Assembly (NCBI RefSeq): GCF_008831285.2
Contig: NC_045147.1
Location: 9,206,334 to 9,270,333, forward strand
DNA length: 64,000 nucleotides
Source: Nymphaea colorata
Lineage: Eukaryota; Streptophyta; Magnoliopsida; Nymphaeales; Nymphaeaceae
Reading direction: 5' to 3'
In this document: piece by piece, positions 40,950 to 52,584 of the stretch
How the letters are laid out: each line of letters opens with the position of its first letter
Numbering within the stretch: the stretch's first letter is position 1
Notes under the pieces: generated by a model
Databases searched by the model: none
The model's input: only the letters and a program-made list of their open reading frames with translations
Told to the model about the DNA's origin: nothing
Translations under genes and position numbers: made by a program

Positions 40950-41780
40950 ACAACAAAAATTGAATTTATGAGCACTGCACATACGCACAAACCTTTCCTT
41001 TGTTTTATGTCTTGCTCTCATGCCAAAAATATGTTTTGAAGTTGGTGCCCCATTTGTAATAAAATATGTTTTGAAGAAGTTGCGCTCGCGAACGCGTTGG
41101 CGATCGATCAAACCCAATCTGGATCTAGAAGAGCCTGGAGTCACTCAAAATGGAGTCGGTGCCCCATTTGTAATGAAAACCATTTTATATACATTTAAAG
41201 AATTGGTTTTTTGCTTAATGACCCCTTTTATTTATTTATTTGATCTTATTTTATACAAACAGTCGTGCAACCGCGCAATGCGATCGCGTCTCACGCACGC
41301 GATCGCGAGCGCAATCGCGTGTGCGTGCCACAGCACGTCTCGTGCTACCACGCACCTCTCGCCGATGCCCGTGCATGCCAAACCCTCATATTTTTATGTA
41401 AAAACAGCCCCTTGGGGGGTGGTTTTGATCATCTTGGGTGGGTATTAGCCTTGTCCACACCCCAAATGGGTCTTTGTAGTGCTAATGGCCAATCCCACTT
41501 GGTCAAAGCCTATTTTAAAATAAAAAAAAATTAAAATCATTAAAAAATATTTGTAATTCGAATGAAATTCTTGTTAATTCAAAAAATTCAATTTTTGAAT
41601 TTTGGCTCTAAAACACTTTATAAATACCTCCACAATCCTCCTTCTTGGACATGCGCTAACCCTTGGGAGAATTTCTAATGATTTTTCACTTGAAGATTTA
41701 ATTCTTCTTCTTCAAGTTCCAACTCTTACAGAGAGCATGAGAAGATATTAGAGGTATGTATTCCTCCTCTTGTTTTCATT
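40950..41780. mobile_element. LTR-like segment with CpG-rich core
   Basis: The segment has GGTGCCCCATTTGTAATAAA at about 41044 and nearly the same at 41159, a CpG-dense core (41265-41365, with repeated GCGATCGCG), and a TATA box (TTTATAAATA, 41617-41626) followed by a CT-rich leader. This layout resembles the U3-R part of an LTR retrotransposon, but no second LTR, primer-binding site or coding region was found. Confidence 0.35.
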
Positions 41781-44700
41781 TTTCATTTTCCCTGCTATCT
41801 CCCCATGGTCGTGCAAGAAAGATCAAATGATTTTCTATTCGAAATCGAGAGCTACATCTTGAGTGCACCAAGAGTATGAGCAAGACAAAATAAATTATAT
41901 TTATTTATCTCCAAAAATATGTTTGTTATATTGTTACTCATCATTTATGTTTAAAATGATGCTCATGCTTGATGTATGAATTTTCCTTAATTGATGAGCA
42001 AATGTGCGACGAAAATGAATGTTTGGGGGTTGAGATTTCCTCATTCTTATATTGATTTTTGAGGTTGGGCCTTGTCTAACCCAGGAAAGCCATTCACGAA
42101 TTTGTACATGTTAATATGCATTCTTCATGTCACTCTCATGCTTAGTTTCTTTATTAATTACCTGATTAGAGACCTCAATGAGTGTTTTATCACGTTGCTC
42201 TTTATTCCATTTATGTTTGATTTTCTTCTATACCCAACATACGAAGATATTTGAAACCATGTTTTCCAAAAGACTTTCAAAAGCAAATACTCTCTATAAT
42301 GCGGCGTTGGAGACTTAGTTTAGGCTCTTGTATGAGTTCAAGTTCTTCTCCATTTTACATAAAAATTGAAGTTAGATATTTTCAAGTTAATTCTTGATTT
42401 CCATTCTCATGAAGACATATACGTGTATATATATGTTATATACATATACGTGTACATGAATACCTTTCTTTGTTTTTCTTTTATGATTTAACATGTTTTT
42501 TTCCAAATTCTTATACACATACATATATAAATGAATACATGTATGTGTGTTCCATTTTCTCTTTTTTTTTCTCTCTAAAATCTCTATCTCTCTCTCTCTC
42601 TCTTTCTAAAATCTTCTTCTCCCTCTCTGTATGATACATTCTTTTATAAAGCTTCCATATACATATACATATGTATATGCATACATATGTATATATAAAT
42701 ATGTATATCTATATGTATCTCTCTTTCTTTTCAAAAATCTTTTATTTTGTGATTTTAAAATCTCCTTCTCTTTCTCTTTTTCTCTATTACTTTTGGATTG
42801 AAGTATTTTCTCTTTTCCATTCTTTTGGATATTTTTCTCCCAAGACCTTTTCATTTGCCGACTTCATCAAGACCAAAAATCAAGTAATGACCTAATATTG
42901 GAATCATGCTTGATGGTCTACAACCCCATTTCATTTTCAAAACTTTTTCTCTTTTCATAAAAAATATTTATGTCAACCTTGTAAATAAAAATGAGAAATT
43001 TAGATGTATGTGGTGGTAAGAATGCTTTTAGATAAATGTCATGGTAGGAATCAATGATTTTCTTCTAACAATGTAGGATCAATGCATTCAACATCTATAT
43101 TCACTTAACATTACTTATGATCTCAAAGACCTCTGTAAAATAACTTAAGCAAGATGACATGAAACTCTACGTAACCAAATTAGAGCAAAACCTCAAACCT
43201 ACTTAAAGTCTAAAGTGATTTTCAAAAGTGATTTCCAAATGATATTTGCAGACATTCTTAAAATCAAAGTGGTTCATACTATCAAGTGACTCTTCAAAAA
43301 CTTTCTCAAAAATTTGAAACATCAAATCTTTAACATTTTCTCAAACACTATACCACATTTAGAATAAAAGGATGTTTAAGCCCAAACAAAATGTATTAAG
43401 AATAAACATAGCCCTTGAATTGATTACTCCTGGTAAAGGCATCAAGAACGATCGATCCTCGTACTGACAGACGAGTTCCTTTCTCTCTCATTTTAAAACA
43501 AAATATCATTTTTCTGGAGCACTCCAAAAGCTAATAATTTTTTGGGGATGCGAACAATATCAATTCACATGTAAGTAATTGAAATGTGCGGAATTTTTTC
43601 TTGAGCACTCTGACATAGACGAAATAGAAATTGGTATTCGTATGTGATTAGAACAAACATTTTTCCGATTTATATCAAGTTTTAAAATAATGTTTGAATG
43701 TGTGTTTTTTATCTTAATATTCTTGTGTCATCCATTCTCTATACTCAATGCCAATCTGTATACTTTACCAATAATCAATCAGAAATTCTTTGTGCATACG
43801 TGGCATTTTGTGGAATCAAATTTAGAGTCTGGATGAGATTGCAACAAGCAAAATTCAATTGAAATTATGCTTTTAACTTGTGGTTTTCAGTCTAGAGGGA
43901 AGGGAGAGAGTGAAAAGTTTAGTCATGTATCAATAGAGAGAAATGGGTTTACCCTTTCTCTCCCCTATAAATAAGGCCCTCCTCCTCTTTGAAACACACT
44001 TGAGCTTTCCTAAAAAAGCCCACAATAGTTAGTGAAGTTCCAACTTGGTACTCATAAAGGATTAGCTCAAAACAAGTTAAGTTTTTAGAGTCTTGGTATA
44101 AGTTTTGGTTCAGGCTGCATTAGCACTTAACCTAGATCCAGCCAGACTTAGTGTAGGGGTCATGTTTGCAGGCTCAACCAGGCACCAACTTCAGGAAATT
44201 TCTTCTCTCTTCTTTCTTTTTTTATTTGCATTTTATTGCTTTTTATGCATATTCAGTTTATTCTTTTTGCTTCTAGCATGATTAGTTTAGTTTATTTCTT
44301 TCTAAGTTTAGCATGTTTATTATTTATATTAGATTTACTTGAATATCTTTAGGGTAGGCATAGGGGTCAGGTATACCTCTCTCTTCTTTTTCTTTCAATT
44401 TCATGTTTTTGCTTATTAATTCTTACTTAAATCATGCATATAGAATGTAGATTTTTATAATGCTTTCTTTAGTCATGCATTGCACATCTATTTAAATAAA
44501 CATTAAATCACTTTACACCTACACGCACCCTCTCTTTGAAACCAGATTGGGTCAGCTTAGTAGCATACCTTGTGTGCATCAGCCCAGGTATGTGAAAACC
44601 TAAATCCAACTAGGTCCTCACATAAAAATTATTTCAAATCATACTTTTCTCTAAAATGCTTTTAAAATCATTCTTTTTAAAAATGATTTTAAAAACCCAT

Positions 44701-47131
44701 GGTCATACAGGTATGACGTCAAATCTTAGTTCAATTCTCTAACACTTATCTCATACCAGTCTTAAAGCCTACTACTTATAAACCTAGTCCCATAGCCTAA
44801 GTCTAGTCAAACTTCTTTAACCACTCATTCACATGAAATGAATGAAATATAAATTGTCTATCACATGATTTGGCTATGAACAAACACACTTGCTACAATC
44901 AAACCTAAGTACATTAAAACATAGTTTAGGTAAAACTGAATGCAGTTCTCTTGACCGATCTACCCTAGCCTATTTGGATTGTTGATCTCAATTCTTGACA
45001 TTGGATCCAAACTAAACCTTGATATTGAACACAATTCTAGTACATGGAGTCATATTTCAATTATTGGGCTTTAGGTTTCAAATTATGGATCTCAAATCAT
45101 GGAACTTGGATTATGAGTTTGTATTTTGGATCTTGGACTTTAGACATTGGATTTTGAATCAGATTTCACATACACATTTCAAATCATAAATACCAGATTA
45201 TGGATTATAGATTTCATATTTCAAACCCCAATTTTTGGATCTTAGATCTCAAATTGAATTTCAAAGCAAATGAGTATTTGATCATAAACCTTAGATCAAT
45301 TTCCGTAGAATTAGACCCAAATACAAGATTTTAAACCTTGTAATAGTCAGATTTGGATCTATCTTTTTAGAATTTGGATCTCAAAAGATTCAATCATGAA
45401 TACAAGATCAAATTTAGTGGATCTTTGACCTTGGATTTTGGATCATGAGTCTCAATCGTATTAAATGATATTTTGACTTCTATAACATCTCCTATTTCAA
45501 ATCTAGAACAAGAATTATGTAAAATATTTCATATCATGATTATAAGTCTTCAATTCAGATTCAATTTTCTCCTAATAGGTAGACACCTAAATCTCAGTAT
45601 TAGTAAAGACTGGACTCCAAGTCTACATCCTGTATTCTACATTCTATTGCTTTCTAACATATGGCTGACACTAAAGATGGGCCTTGCAATCTTACAGATG
45701 TTAACAAAAGCATGAATTAAACCCAAAGTTGAACTAACACACCAAATTCTGACTCTAAGATAGAAGATAAACCCAAAAAAATTGAGAGGGAACACAATAA
45801 TATGTATGTAGATATGAGAAGATGATATGTCAGCCTGGGTCAGGCATGTTCAATTTCCTGCTTATGGATAGCAGATGTCTCTTGAAATTTAGAAATATTC
45901 TCATTTACTTTTTCTCTAGTTGCTTTGCTTGCCTCCACGCTCGTACCTGGAGATTTGATCTTCTTTATAGAACCTAAAGGAGCATGGGTCATATATTCCA
46001 CTCATTCTTGCCAAGGTTGTATGTCATTTTTCAACCTACTCAAGTGCATACCATTTGGTCCCCTTAGGGGTTCCAACCAAGGAGCACGGAGATCCCACAA
46101 ACACATAGTTTCCCCACCAAAAATAGTCTCTTTGGTCGGAGAACACATTTGATATTTACCTAAACTAGCAAGTGTTTGAGTAGACCGACATTAGCCCCAA
46201 TACGTTAGTTTCTAACTAGAAAAGCAAATGCTTGAACTTGAGAAGCTTCCGGCCCAGTAGGCCAGTAATACTCACTAGGATAAGTGGTCGTTCAAATGAA
46301 ATATATTAGTAAACAAGAATACTAAAAGCACGATACTAGTTAAAGCTACTGCCATTTTGATTTTACATTATTATGGATTTCATTTTTGCTATGAAATGTG
46401 AAACCAATGAAGCATAATTTGAGAGAGAAAAAAAAGTATTGATCTCAAAGGAACTTAGATACCTATTTCCCTTGACATCAAACATGAGTGATCAACCATG
46501 AATTAGAGAGAGAAATGACTTTCCCTGTAACTGGGTTTTAGGAGGCAAAATATTGACTAAAAAAGATCTTGGAAAAACATAAAATGGTCTCCCACAGCTA
46601 TGCAAGTAGACACGCACCAAAAAAAAAAAAAATACAACATTATACAAAGATTTTCTCTACACAAAGCAGTCATGAAGAAAGCATCCAAATGAGCATATGC
46701 AATTCAACCACGATCATCCATAGGACATCATCTCTTTGAGTTTATTCATCAAATTAAACAGTTTTCTTGCAGTCCCAATTTTTCCACACAGAGGAAAAAG
46801 GTTTGATGATTGAAGACATAACCAAGGCAGCAGCTCACCAAACTCGATAATCTGCCGATGAACCATTGTCACTTGTTTTGTTGAGGAAAAGCAAAATGAA
46901 AAGATGAGAAACAACTAAAAACTTTTACCCTAGCTCCGAGATAAGGCCAGTGCTTGAAGTAAATTCTGGTTGAGATAATCAGAAAATAACAGAAGCATCC
47001 CTTCTCTTCAAAGTGGATGATCCAAGAGATGAAATGACCACGAGAGGAAGAGGCAGACGCACTACAAGGTTGATGACTGCGAGAGGAAGAGGCGGACGCC
47101 AGACGGGGGACGCATTACAAGGTTGAGAGGC

Positions 47132-47150
47132 GAGAGAGAGAGAGAGAGAG
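47132..47150. repeat. (GA)n microsatellite
   Basis: About nine perfect GA units inside a purine-rich stretch that mirrors the CT-rich stretch at 36170-36530. Confidence 0.9.
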
Positions 47151-47399
47151 CCGTGCTACAAGATGATAACGAAAGAGAGATCGGCAACGATGATTCTTTG
47201 GGGCATTCAATCGTGCCTGGAGACAGAGAGGGCGAGAGAGAGAGAGACACCGATTGGAAAGAGACGGGGAGTGTGTGACATTTTAACTGTTGGCTTTTTA
47301 GTAGTGGAAGTGCAATCCAGCGATGATGGCTCAATAAAAAAACACTTTTCAATGCGTTAAGAGGCATCCTGTTCGGCAGAGTTCTAAGCGTAACCTCAT

Positions 47400-47551
47400 A
47401 ACTGTGCGGGACAAGGGTGAAATTTATACCCCCCGTCCCACCGTCCACCTTGTCTACCTTGTACAGCAGAGCAGACTATGCCTGATAGAAAATTATTAAA
47501 ACCGAACACACACGTTCTGTTCTGTGCGTTCCATTGCTATCAAATGGCCTC
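47400..47551. mobile_element. Right terminal inverted repeat of the same element
   Basis: The plus strand ends GCTATCAAATGGCCTC; reverse-complemented this is GAGGCCATTTGATAGC, matching the left end at 36012. Further inward, the complements of CAGAACAGAACG and GGGGGGTATAAAT line up in the same order. CAA, not TTA, follows the end. Confidence 0.6.
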
Positions 47552-47706
47552 CAAAGGTGGCCAATAACGTCCAAGTGATTATTTTCCTAAAAACACAATA
47601 TAATCGGATAGGACATGTAATCATTCCCTCTTGGGCCGCCACTGCTTAAAAAAATAAAATGATCCTTTGCTCACAATGCACATACACAAATACAAGCTTA
47701 GAGCTA

Positions 47707-47784
47707 AAATAAGAGAAACCAGGCAGCATCTCAAATAAGAGCAACCAGACAGCATCTCAAATAAGAGCAACCAGACAGCATCTC
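47707..47784. repeat. 26-bp tandem repeat, three copies
   Basis: Units begin AAATAAGAG at 47707, 47733 and 47759. Copies 2 and 3 are identical except at the final junction; copy 1 differs by two bases. It lies in the 3' flank of TRM9. There are no spacers, so it is not CRISPR-like. Confidence 0.95.
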
Positions 47785-48111
47785 TCCTCAAACAAGCTTG
47801 TGGTTAAAGAACTATTCGTTGATAAAGCTCACCTAAACAGACAACTTCATGACTTCGTTCAGTACACTTGCTAGCATGGAAGTGTAAAAAGGATGTCATT
47901 TTGCGTGTTCTTTCATTATGTTGAGGTATATCAACAAGAAATTCGAGGTACACTTGACAACAAAATGTTTGCCAGTGCACTGACGATAGCTAATTAGCAT
48001 TTGAACCTCATCCGCATCATCCGCTCATCCACTTTCTACATTAGAGCAGCATCACAGCCCATAGATACATTCAACTTTTAACGAAGCAGGGAATCACAAC
48101 GCGCAGCAGAT

Positions 48112-51100
48112 TCAGATCTTCTCAAGCACCATGCACCAATTTGATTTGTCATAGAATCGTTCACGAACTTTCACATTCTTAATCCCAGATGCCAATCTGT
48201 TAGCCAAGTGCACATCCCACTGTATTTGTCAGTCAAAATATGAGCCACCTAAAAAAATAATGCAGTTTCAATATCCTTTTTACAAGCAAGCCAATTTCTT
48301 CCAGATCTTTTGAATACAATTTTCAAATTTGTCGTTCATGACCAGTATCACTTAAAATAAGTGGACCTCAGAACGAAATTTTAATTAAAAATTAGAAAAA
48401 TTATTGTCGTGTCCACAGTTGTTCCACAGTTCATTCTAAAAAGTAAGACCCAAGAAAATTGTCACACAATGTTTTACTTGCCTTTAGTGCATGCTACAAT
48501 TACTAGACGTGATTACAATATTGCTTCATTTTTGTTATACTTCCTGATATCACAGGAAACTGGCATCAGAAATGGTATCCTTAACAGGGTACTTATGTGG
48601 AACACCTGTTAACAAGTTCTCCCAGATGATAAGATATGGCATGCTAAGACTGAATGTTTTATACTTCTTCGGTTCTTCCACCATGAGTTGCTTATTCATC
48701 TTCAAACAGAAAAATAATAATAATAAGAATACGTAACACGTAGCCCAAACGGAGGATAAAATTTTAAAGCAGCAAACTCAAGTGGACTAATATGCACCTT
48801 TCAGAATAATTCAGGGAAAAAAAGATTGAAACAACCACGTGTAGAGAAAGGACAATAAAAGAAGAAAAATTTTCAGGCAAGTCCACAAAAAGGTCACAAG
48901 GATCATTTCGTTTATTGCAGAAGATAGACAAAGAAAGAAAAGCTCATACTCCTGATTTTTACTTTATAGTAAATATGAGTATCAAGTAGGGCTAAGAGCA
49001 TCTGCCGAATCAAGGAAAGAGAGTGTTTGAAGAGAGAGAAGCACTCCTAGGATTTTCTTTCCGTGTGGCTTGATCAAGGGTCTCCTGTGGACTTGTGGTA
49101 ATAGGCAGAGGGAAGAGAGCAGCTTTAGGTGGGACAGCAGTATGTTCCCTCCGTTGGATAGCCTCTGTTGATTGTGGGCCCATAAACTACTTTTCCAGAC
49201 ATTGAGGATAGAATTTGGCTTTGATCTGTTTCTGAAAAAATGCAGTCACAACTTGAAGCCAGTGAAGCTTTAACTCTGTCGTTGCTGGATTTGAAGACTA
49301 TCTTCTCATGCACATAACCCATTGACAGGGAACAGGCAGGGTTTGGCTGGCAAGAACCCTCAACACTTGAATCAAGTATTAGCCAACAGAAAATGACGAT
49401 CGCCCAAAATGAACCAGTCCACATTGCATGGAAAACATGGTTTATGTTTTCCAAAGGGTACAAAGGCCCCCGTGCTGGCTCAGACTGCCCCATGGCCATA
49501 CTAAGAAGCTTACCTTGGCTCTTAATTTACACTGAATATTGCCCACTCATGGCCCACACATCCCATTTGAATGGCTCTCAGAGGTTATTGTATCGATCCT
49601 ATGGCAAATGATGCTCTCATATATCGATCTAGTCATCCATCAACATAATTCCAATGCTTACAGTACCTCCTCCTATGTCTATCCTGTTTATTCCTTTTTA
49701 TTTTCTAATACTAGTTTTGGGTTTTTTCTACATAAACATTGAAACAAACTAACAAGCTATGTAAAATTCTGCTAGTCACATAAAGGTCAGAAACTTATTC
49801 ATAACATATAAACAAATAAAGCATGTGAGAGAGCAGAACAGGGAATTAGTGAATATTTCCAATAGAATTGTATGTATTTGTTATCCAAAACCACCTAATA
49901 GTTAGGAAAACATAACTGAACATGTCATGCAACAACGAGGACAATGAGGATAGCGAACGTCCAAACCCAGTGTTGTAAATATTGGATCTGGTTACAGGGC
50001 AGCATGAAAACCAATGAGTGCTGTCTAACATGCATTCGCCCGTATCGGGTTATATCGACCCTGCTAAATTAAGATGAAAATCTTTAGTAATATTAGCCCC
50101 ATAAAGGCTAATAAAGGCTGCTTCGGCTGACACATAGGTCATTATTTTAAGGGGGGATGTCAGCTCCCTTATCAAGTTATCATTCTGCCTTCTTTGAGAA
50201 CTGATATGCATCAGCCAATATAGACCGATATCTATAACACTTACTAAAAATAAGAACATCAAATGCAAGTTGCCATCGAAACCTACAGATTGTACACAAA
50301 CTACTGCAGTGAAATGGGATAAAAAAGGAAAACTAAAAAGAAACGAAGGAAAACATGCAATACACACAAAGCATATAGAGAAGGCCTTACCTTTCAATTT
50401 CACCTTCAGCAAATACGTGATAATACCGATTGTATACTACAGCTCCCTTCTTATCATCTTTAGTTGCCAAACCACATGCAAGAGCAGAAGCAGATGCCCC
50501 AGCTATCTCAGCTCGATGATAAGGCAAATGCCATGGCACAAAATACTCTTGGTGGCTAAGAGTTTTAGATGGCATGGCCCTTGGCACATGCTTTCTTTCT
50601 TCAGAGGCAACTGATGAGCTTTTATCCCCTAAATGCATAGCCTTCTTACAGTCATGAACATTATTATAGTTTTCATCTGTTTCTGGAATGCTTTCCAATG
50701 TGATTGCTAACGAACTGCGAGTATCATCACAGTTTGGTTCTACCCACTCCTCATCGTACTTGCAAGTAAGAGGAGTCCACTTTTTAAGCAATGAAGTATC
50801 CTCCTGTTCCACTGCCCAAACAGTTATAAGAATTAAGCCACCCTTTCGGACTGCCCTAGCCAATTCAGATATTGCCTTTCTCCTCCGATTTTCTGTGCTT
50901 AAGTGATGTAATACAGCTATAGAAATCGCTGCATCACCGAAGCCATCTCTGTAAGGAAGATTAACAGTATCTGCAACCATGACTTCATGTCCTTTATCAG
51001 CACATATCTTAATCAACGAGGCACTTATATCGCATCCCAAAAAGAAGCATTGCGGATTGAAAGATAAATACTTCCCATTTCCACATCCTGTATCCAAGAC

Positions 51101-51538
51101 TACAGATCCCGGCTGCAGCGAATTCAAAAATTCAGCAACCTTCGGCCACTTTGCATATCTTGTTGAGCTAAAATGAGGAGCAATTGCATCATAAACACAA
51201 TGAACATACTTTTTTTCGATATCAGGAACTGATTCAATACTAGAAGAGTTTCCAGGCTGCGCGCATCTATCAAAATCAGAAGAAGACATTTCACCCGGGG
51301 GCCCGCCGCTTTGTTCGGCTGCCGCACAAGCCTCGACACTTGAAAAGAAGCCATTGGTGTGACTGCATGAATTAAGATTTGCAGACATGGTGGCCGATTG
51401 AGACTTGAGATCAACGCCTAGAAACCATCGATGTCGCGGATTCAGCCCAATTTGCGTAGATCGCTCGAAGAAACTCAAGGCACTGACTGTTGATGTTTGT
51501 TCAAGTACCGGAAGGTGTTTCAGACCGTGGATGATCAT
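48112..51538 (-). CDS. TRM9: TRM9-type tRNA wobble-uridine methyltransferase, 2 exons
   Basis: Minus-strand exons 51538-50391 and 48196-48112 join across a 2.2-kb GT-AG intron to 410 codons. TRM9/ALKBH8-type enzymes use S-adenosylmethionine to methylate 5-carboxymethyluridine at tRNA position 34, working with TRM112. The SAM motif VVLDTGCGNGKYL is at 147-159, then CDIS (169-172), DTVNLPYRDG (190-199) and VLHHLST (209-215). The family C-terminal blocks are SHQEYFVPWHLPYHR (328-342), YYHVFAEGEIERL (372-384) and RFYDKSNW (396-403), which close the fold and come from exon 2. An insert of ~60 polar residues (about 265-325) is plant-typical. An ATG for MSANLN (residue 51) is an alternative start. 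Exon 2 joins at AACAG|A, restoring the Arg codon split after AG. Confidence 0.93.
49125..49499 (-). CDS. Hypothetical ORF inside the TRM9 intron
   Basis: An open frame of 124 codons lies in the TRM9 intron on the same strand. Near its start is a hydrophobic segment (FWAIVIFCWLILDSS, about residues 31-45) preceded by a polar stretch, like a signal anchor; several Cys follow. I recognise no family. It could be a fragment of a lost gene, an unused alternative exon or chance. Confidence 0.25.
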   Translation of the reverse strand: MAMGQSEPARGPLYPLENINHVFHAMWTGSFWAIVIFCWLILDSSVEGSCQPNPACSLSMGYVHEKIVFKSSNDRVKASLASSCDCIFSETDQSQILSSMSGKVVYGPTINRGYPTEGTYCCPT

Positions 51539-52584
51539 CAATATCGCTGCATCGGCCTGGGAAAGGAGAAAATGGGAAAAAGAAAGTAGGCAGATGAAAG
51601 GAAAGGACCAGAATACATCAGCAAAACCATGAGTTGGGTAGATTTTGGGTTGCTTTTGTATTAACTTGACGACAGTAGTTCTCTCAATTCATGAAAATTC
51701 TACATAGTAACAAGGTAAAACCAAGATTAGCCCTAAACTTCTACAGTATGGCTGCATTTGGGATTTGGAAACAGTATGAGAAATACAGGATTTGACTATG
51801 ATTCGTGGAAAAAAAAAAAAAAAAAAAGGCCACGTTTACTTCGAAACTTACCCGGCCTTCACCAAAATCTCCAGCAGGCGCTTTGAAGGTGATGGTGAAT
51901 GCGCGGTTGGCGGCGTCGATAGTGTTGGCTGCCCACGGACCTGCTCGACAGATAACCTCGACAGTGAAAAGACAGAGAGTTTAAAACCTTAAATATCGGC
52001 GTCTAAAATATCGTGAGAAACTTCAACCGATGTGATTCGTTCTCCATGTGTTGATGTTCCTAATAGGAGAAAAATAGGACTTAATTAAATATGAGAAGCA
52101 AGGGTATTCTATTCGATAGATAAAGAAAATGTATATGGATAATAAAAGTGGTAATTTGAAGGGCGCGCATTAGATAGATAAAAGAAAATATGGATAAAGC
52201 AGTGATTCAGAAAACTGTACTGCTGGAGGATAGACCTCCTGCCCTTACAAAAAAAAAAAAATTGGACTAAGCTGAACATAATTAATCCCATCTCTGCTCG
52301 GCCAAAAAAATAAAAGGCCAGAAATTGGAACTGTCCCCGATCAAAAAATGCTGAGTTCTTGAACCAGCGTCTAAAGGCGCTTCGTGACCTCCCTCCCTAG
52401 CTGTGTTGGAACTTGGAACTCAGGCAGCGGAACAGCTTCTAAACGAATCTTTTGAACGGCAATAGGAACAGGGAGAAGAAGAAAAACAGTCAATAATTTT
52501 CGGGTTTGCTTTTGTGAGGCGCCGACTAAGGTTTTTCTCCATAAAACCCTAAGTCAGGGAATCACTAGGCTTATATAGGCAAGC
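51539..52584. other. Region between TRM9 and the satellite
   Basis: The promoter and 5' UTR of minus-strand TRM9 should lie in the left part. An A20 run sits at about 51809-51828. No gene is recognisable. The CG-richer stretch at 52340-52560 ends with CTTATATAGG about ten bases before the first satellite unit. Confidence 0.45.

Larger units (their letters stand above)
38001..47399. other. Long AT-rich non-coding block, repeat debris
   Basis: No gene is supported on either strand over about 9 kb. Visible pieces are an LTR-like segment with a CpG-rich patch (40950-41780), TATA-like promoter segments at 41617 and 43965, short CT/AT simple repeats around 42590-42720, a cryptically simple GGATCT/TTGGAT stretch (44940-45450), and a (GA)n at 47132-47150. 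Confidence 0.5.

Noticed and set aside
41020-41534. Open frames of 142 and 89 codons across the CpG-rich patch
   Set aside because: Overlapping frames in high-GC, LTR-like sequence with no protein motif.
43890-44230. Promoter-like segment (CTATAAATAAGG with CT-rich leader)
   Set aside because: No open reading frame or known element follows, so it is described only as repeat debris.
46714-46914. Minus-strand peptide resembling a pentatricopeptide motif (GKIGTARKLFNLMN)
   Set aside because: Only one weak motif is present, with no neighbouring repeats; chance similarity cannot be excluded.
47707-47784. CRISPR-like appearance of short repeats
   Set aside because: The copies are directly adjacent with no spacers, and the genome is eukaryotic.
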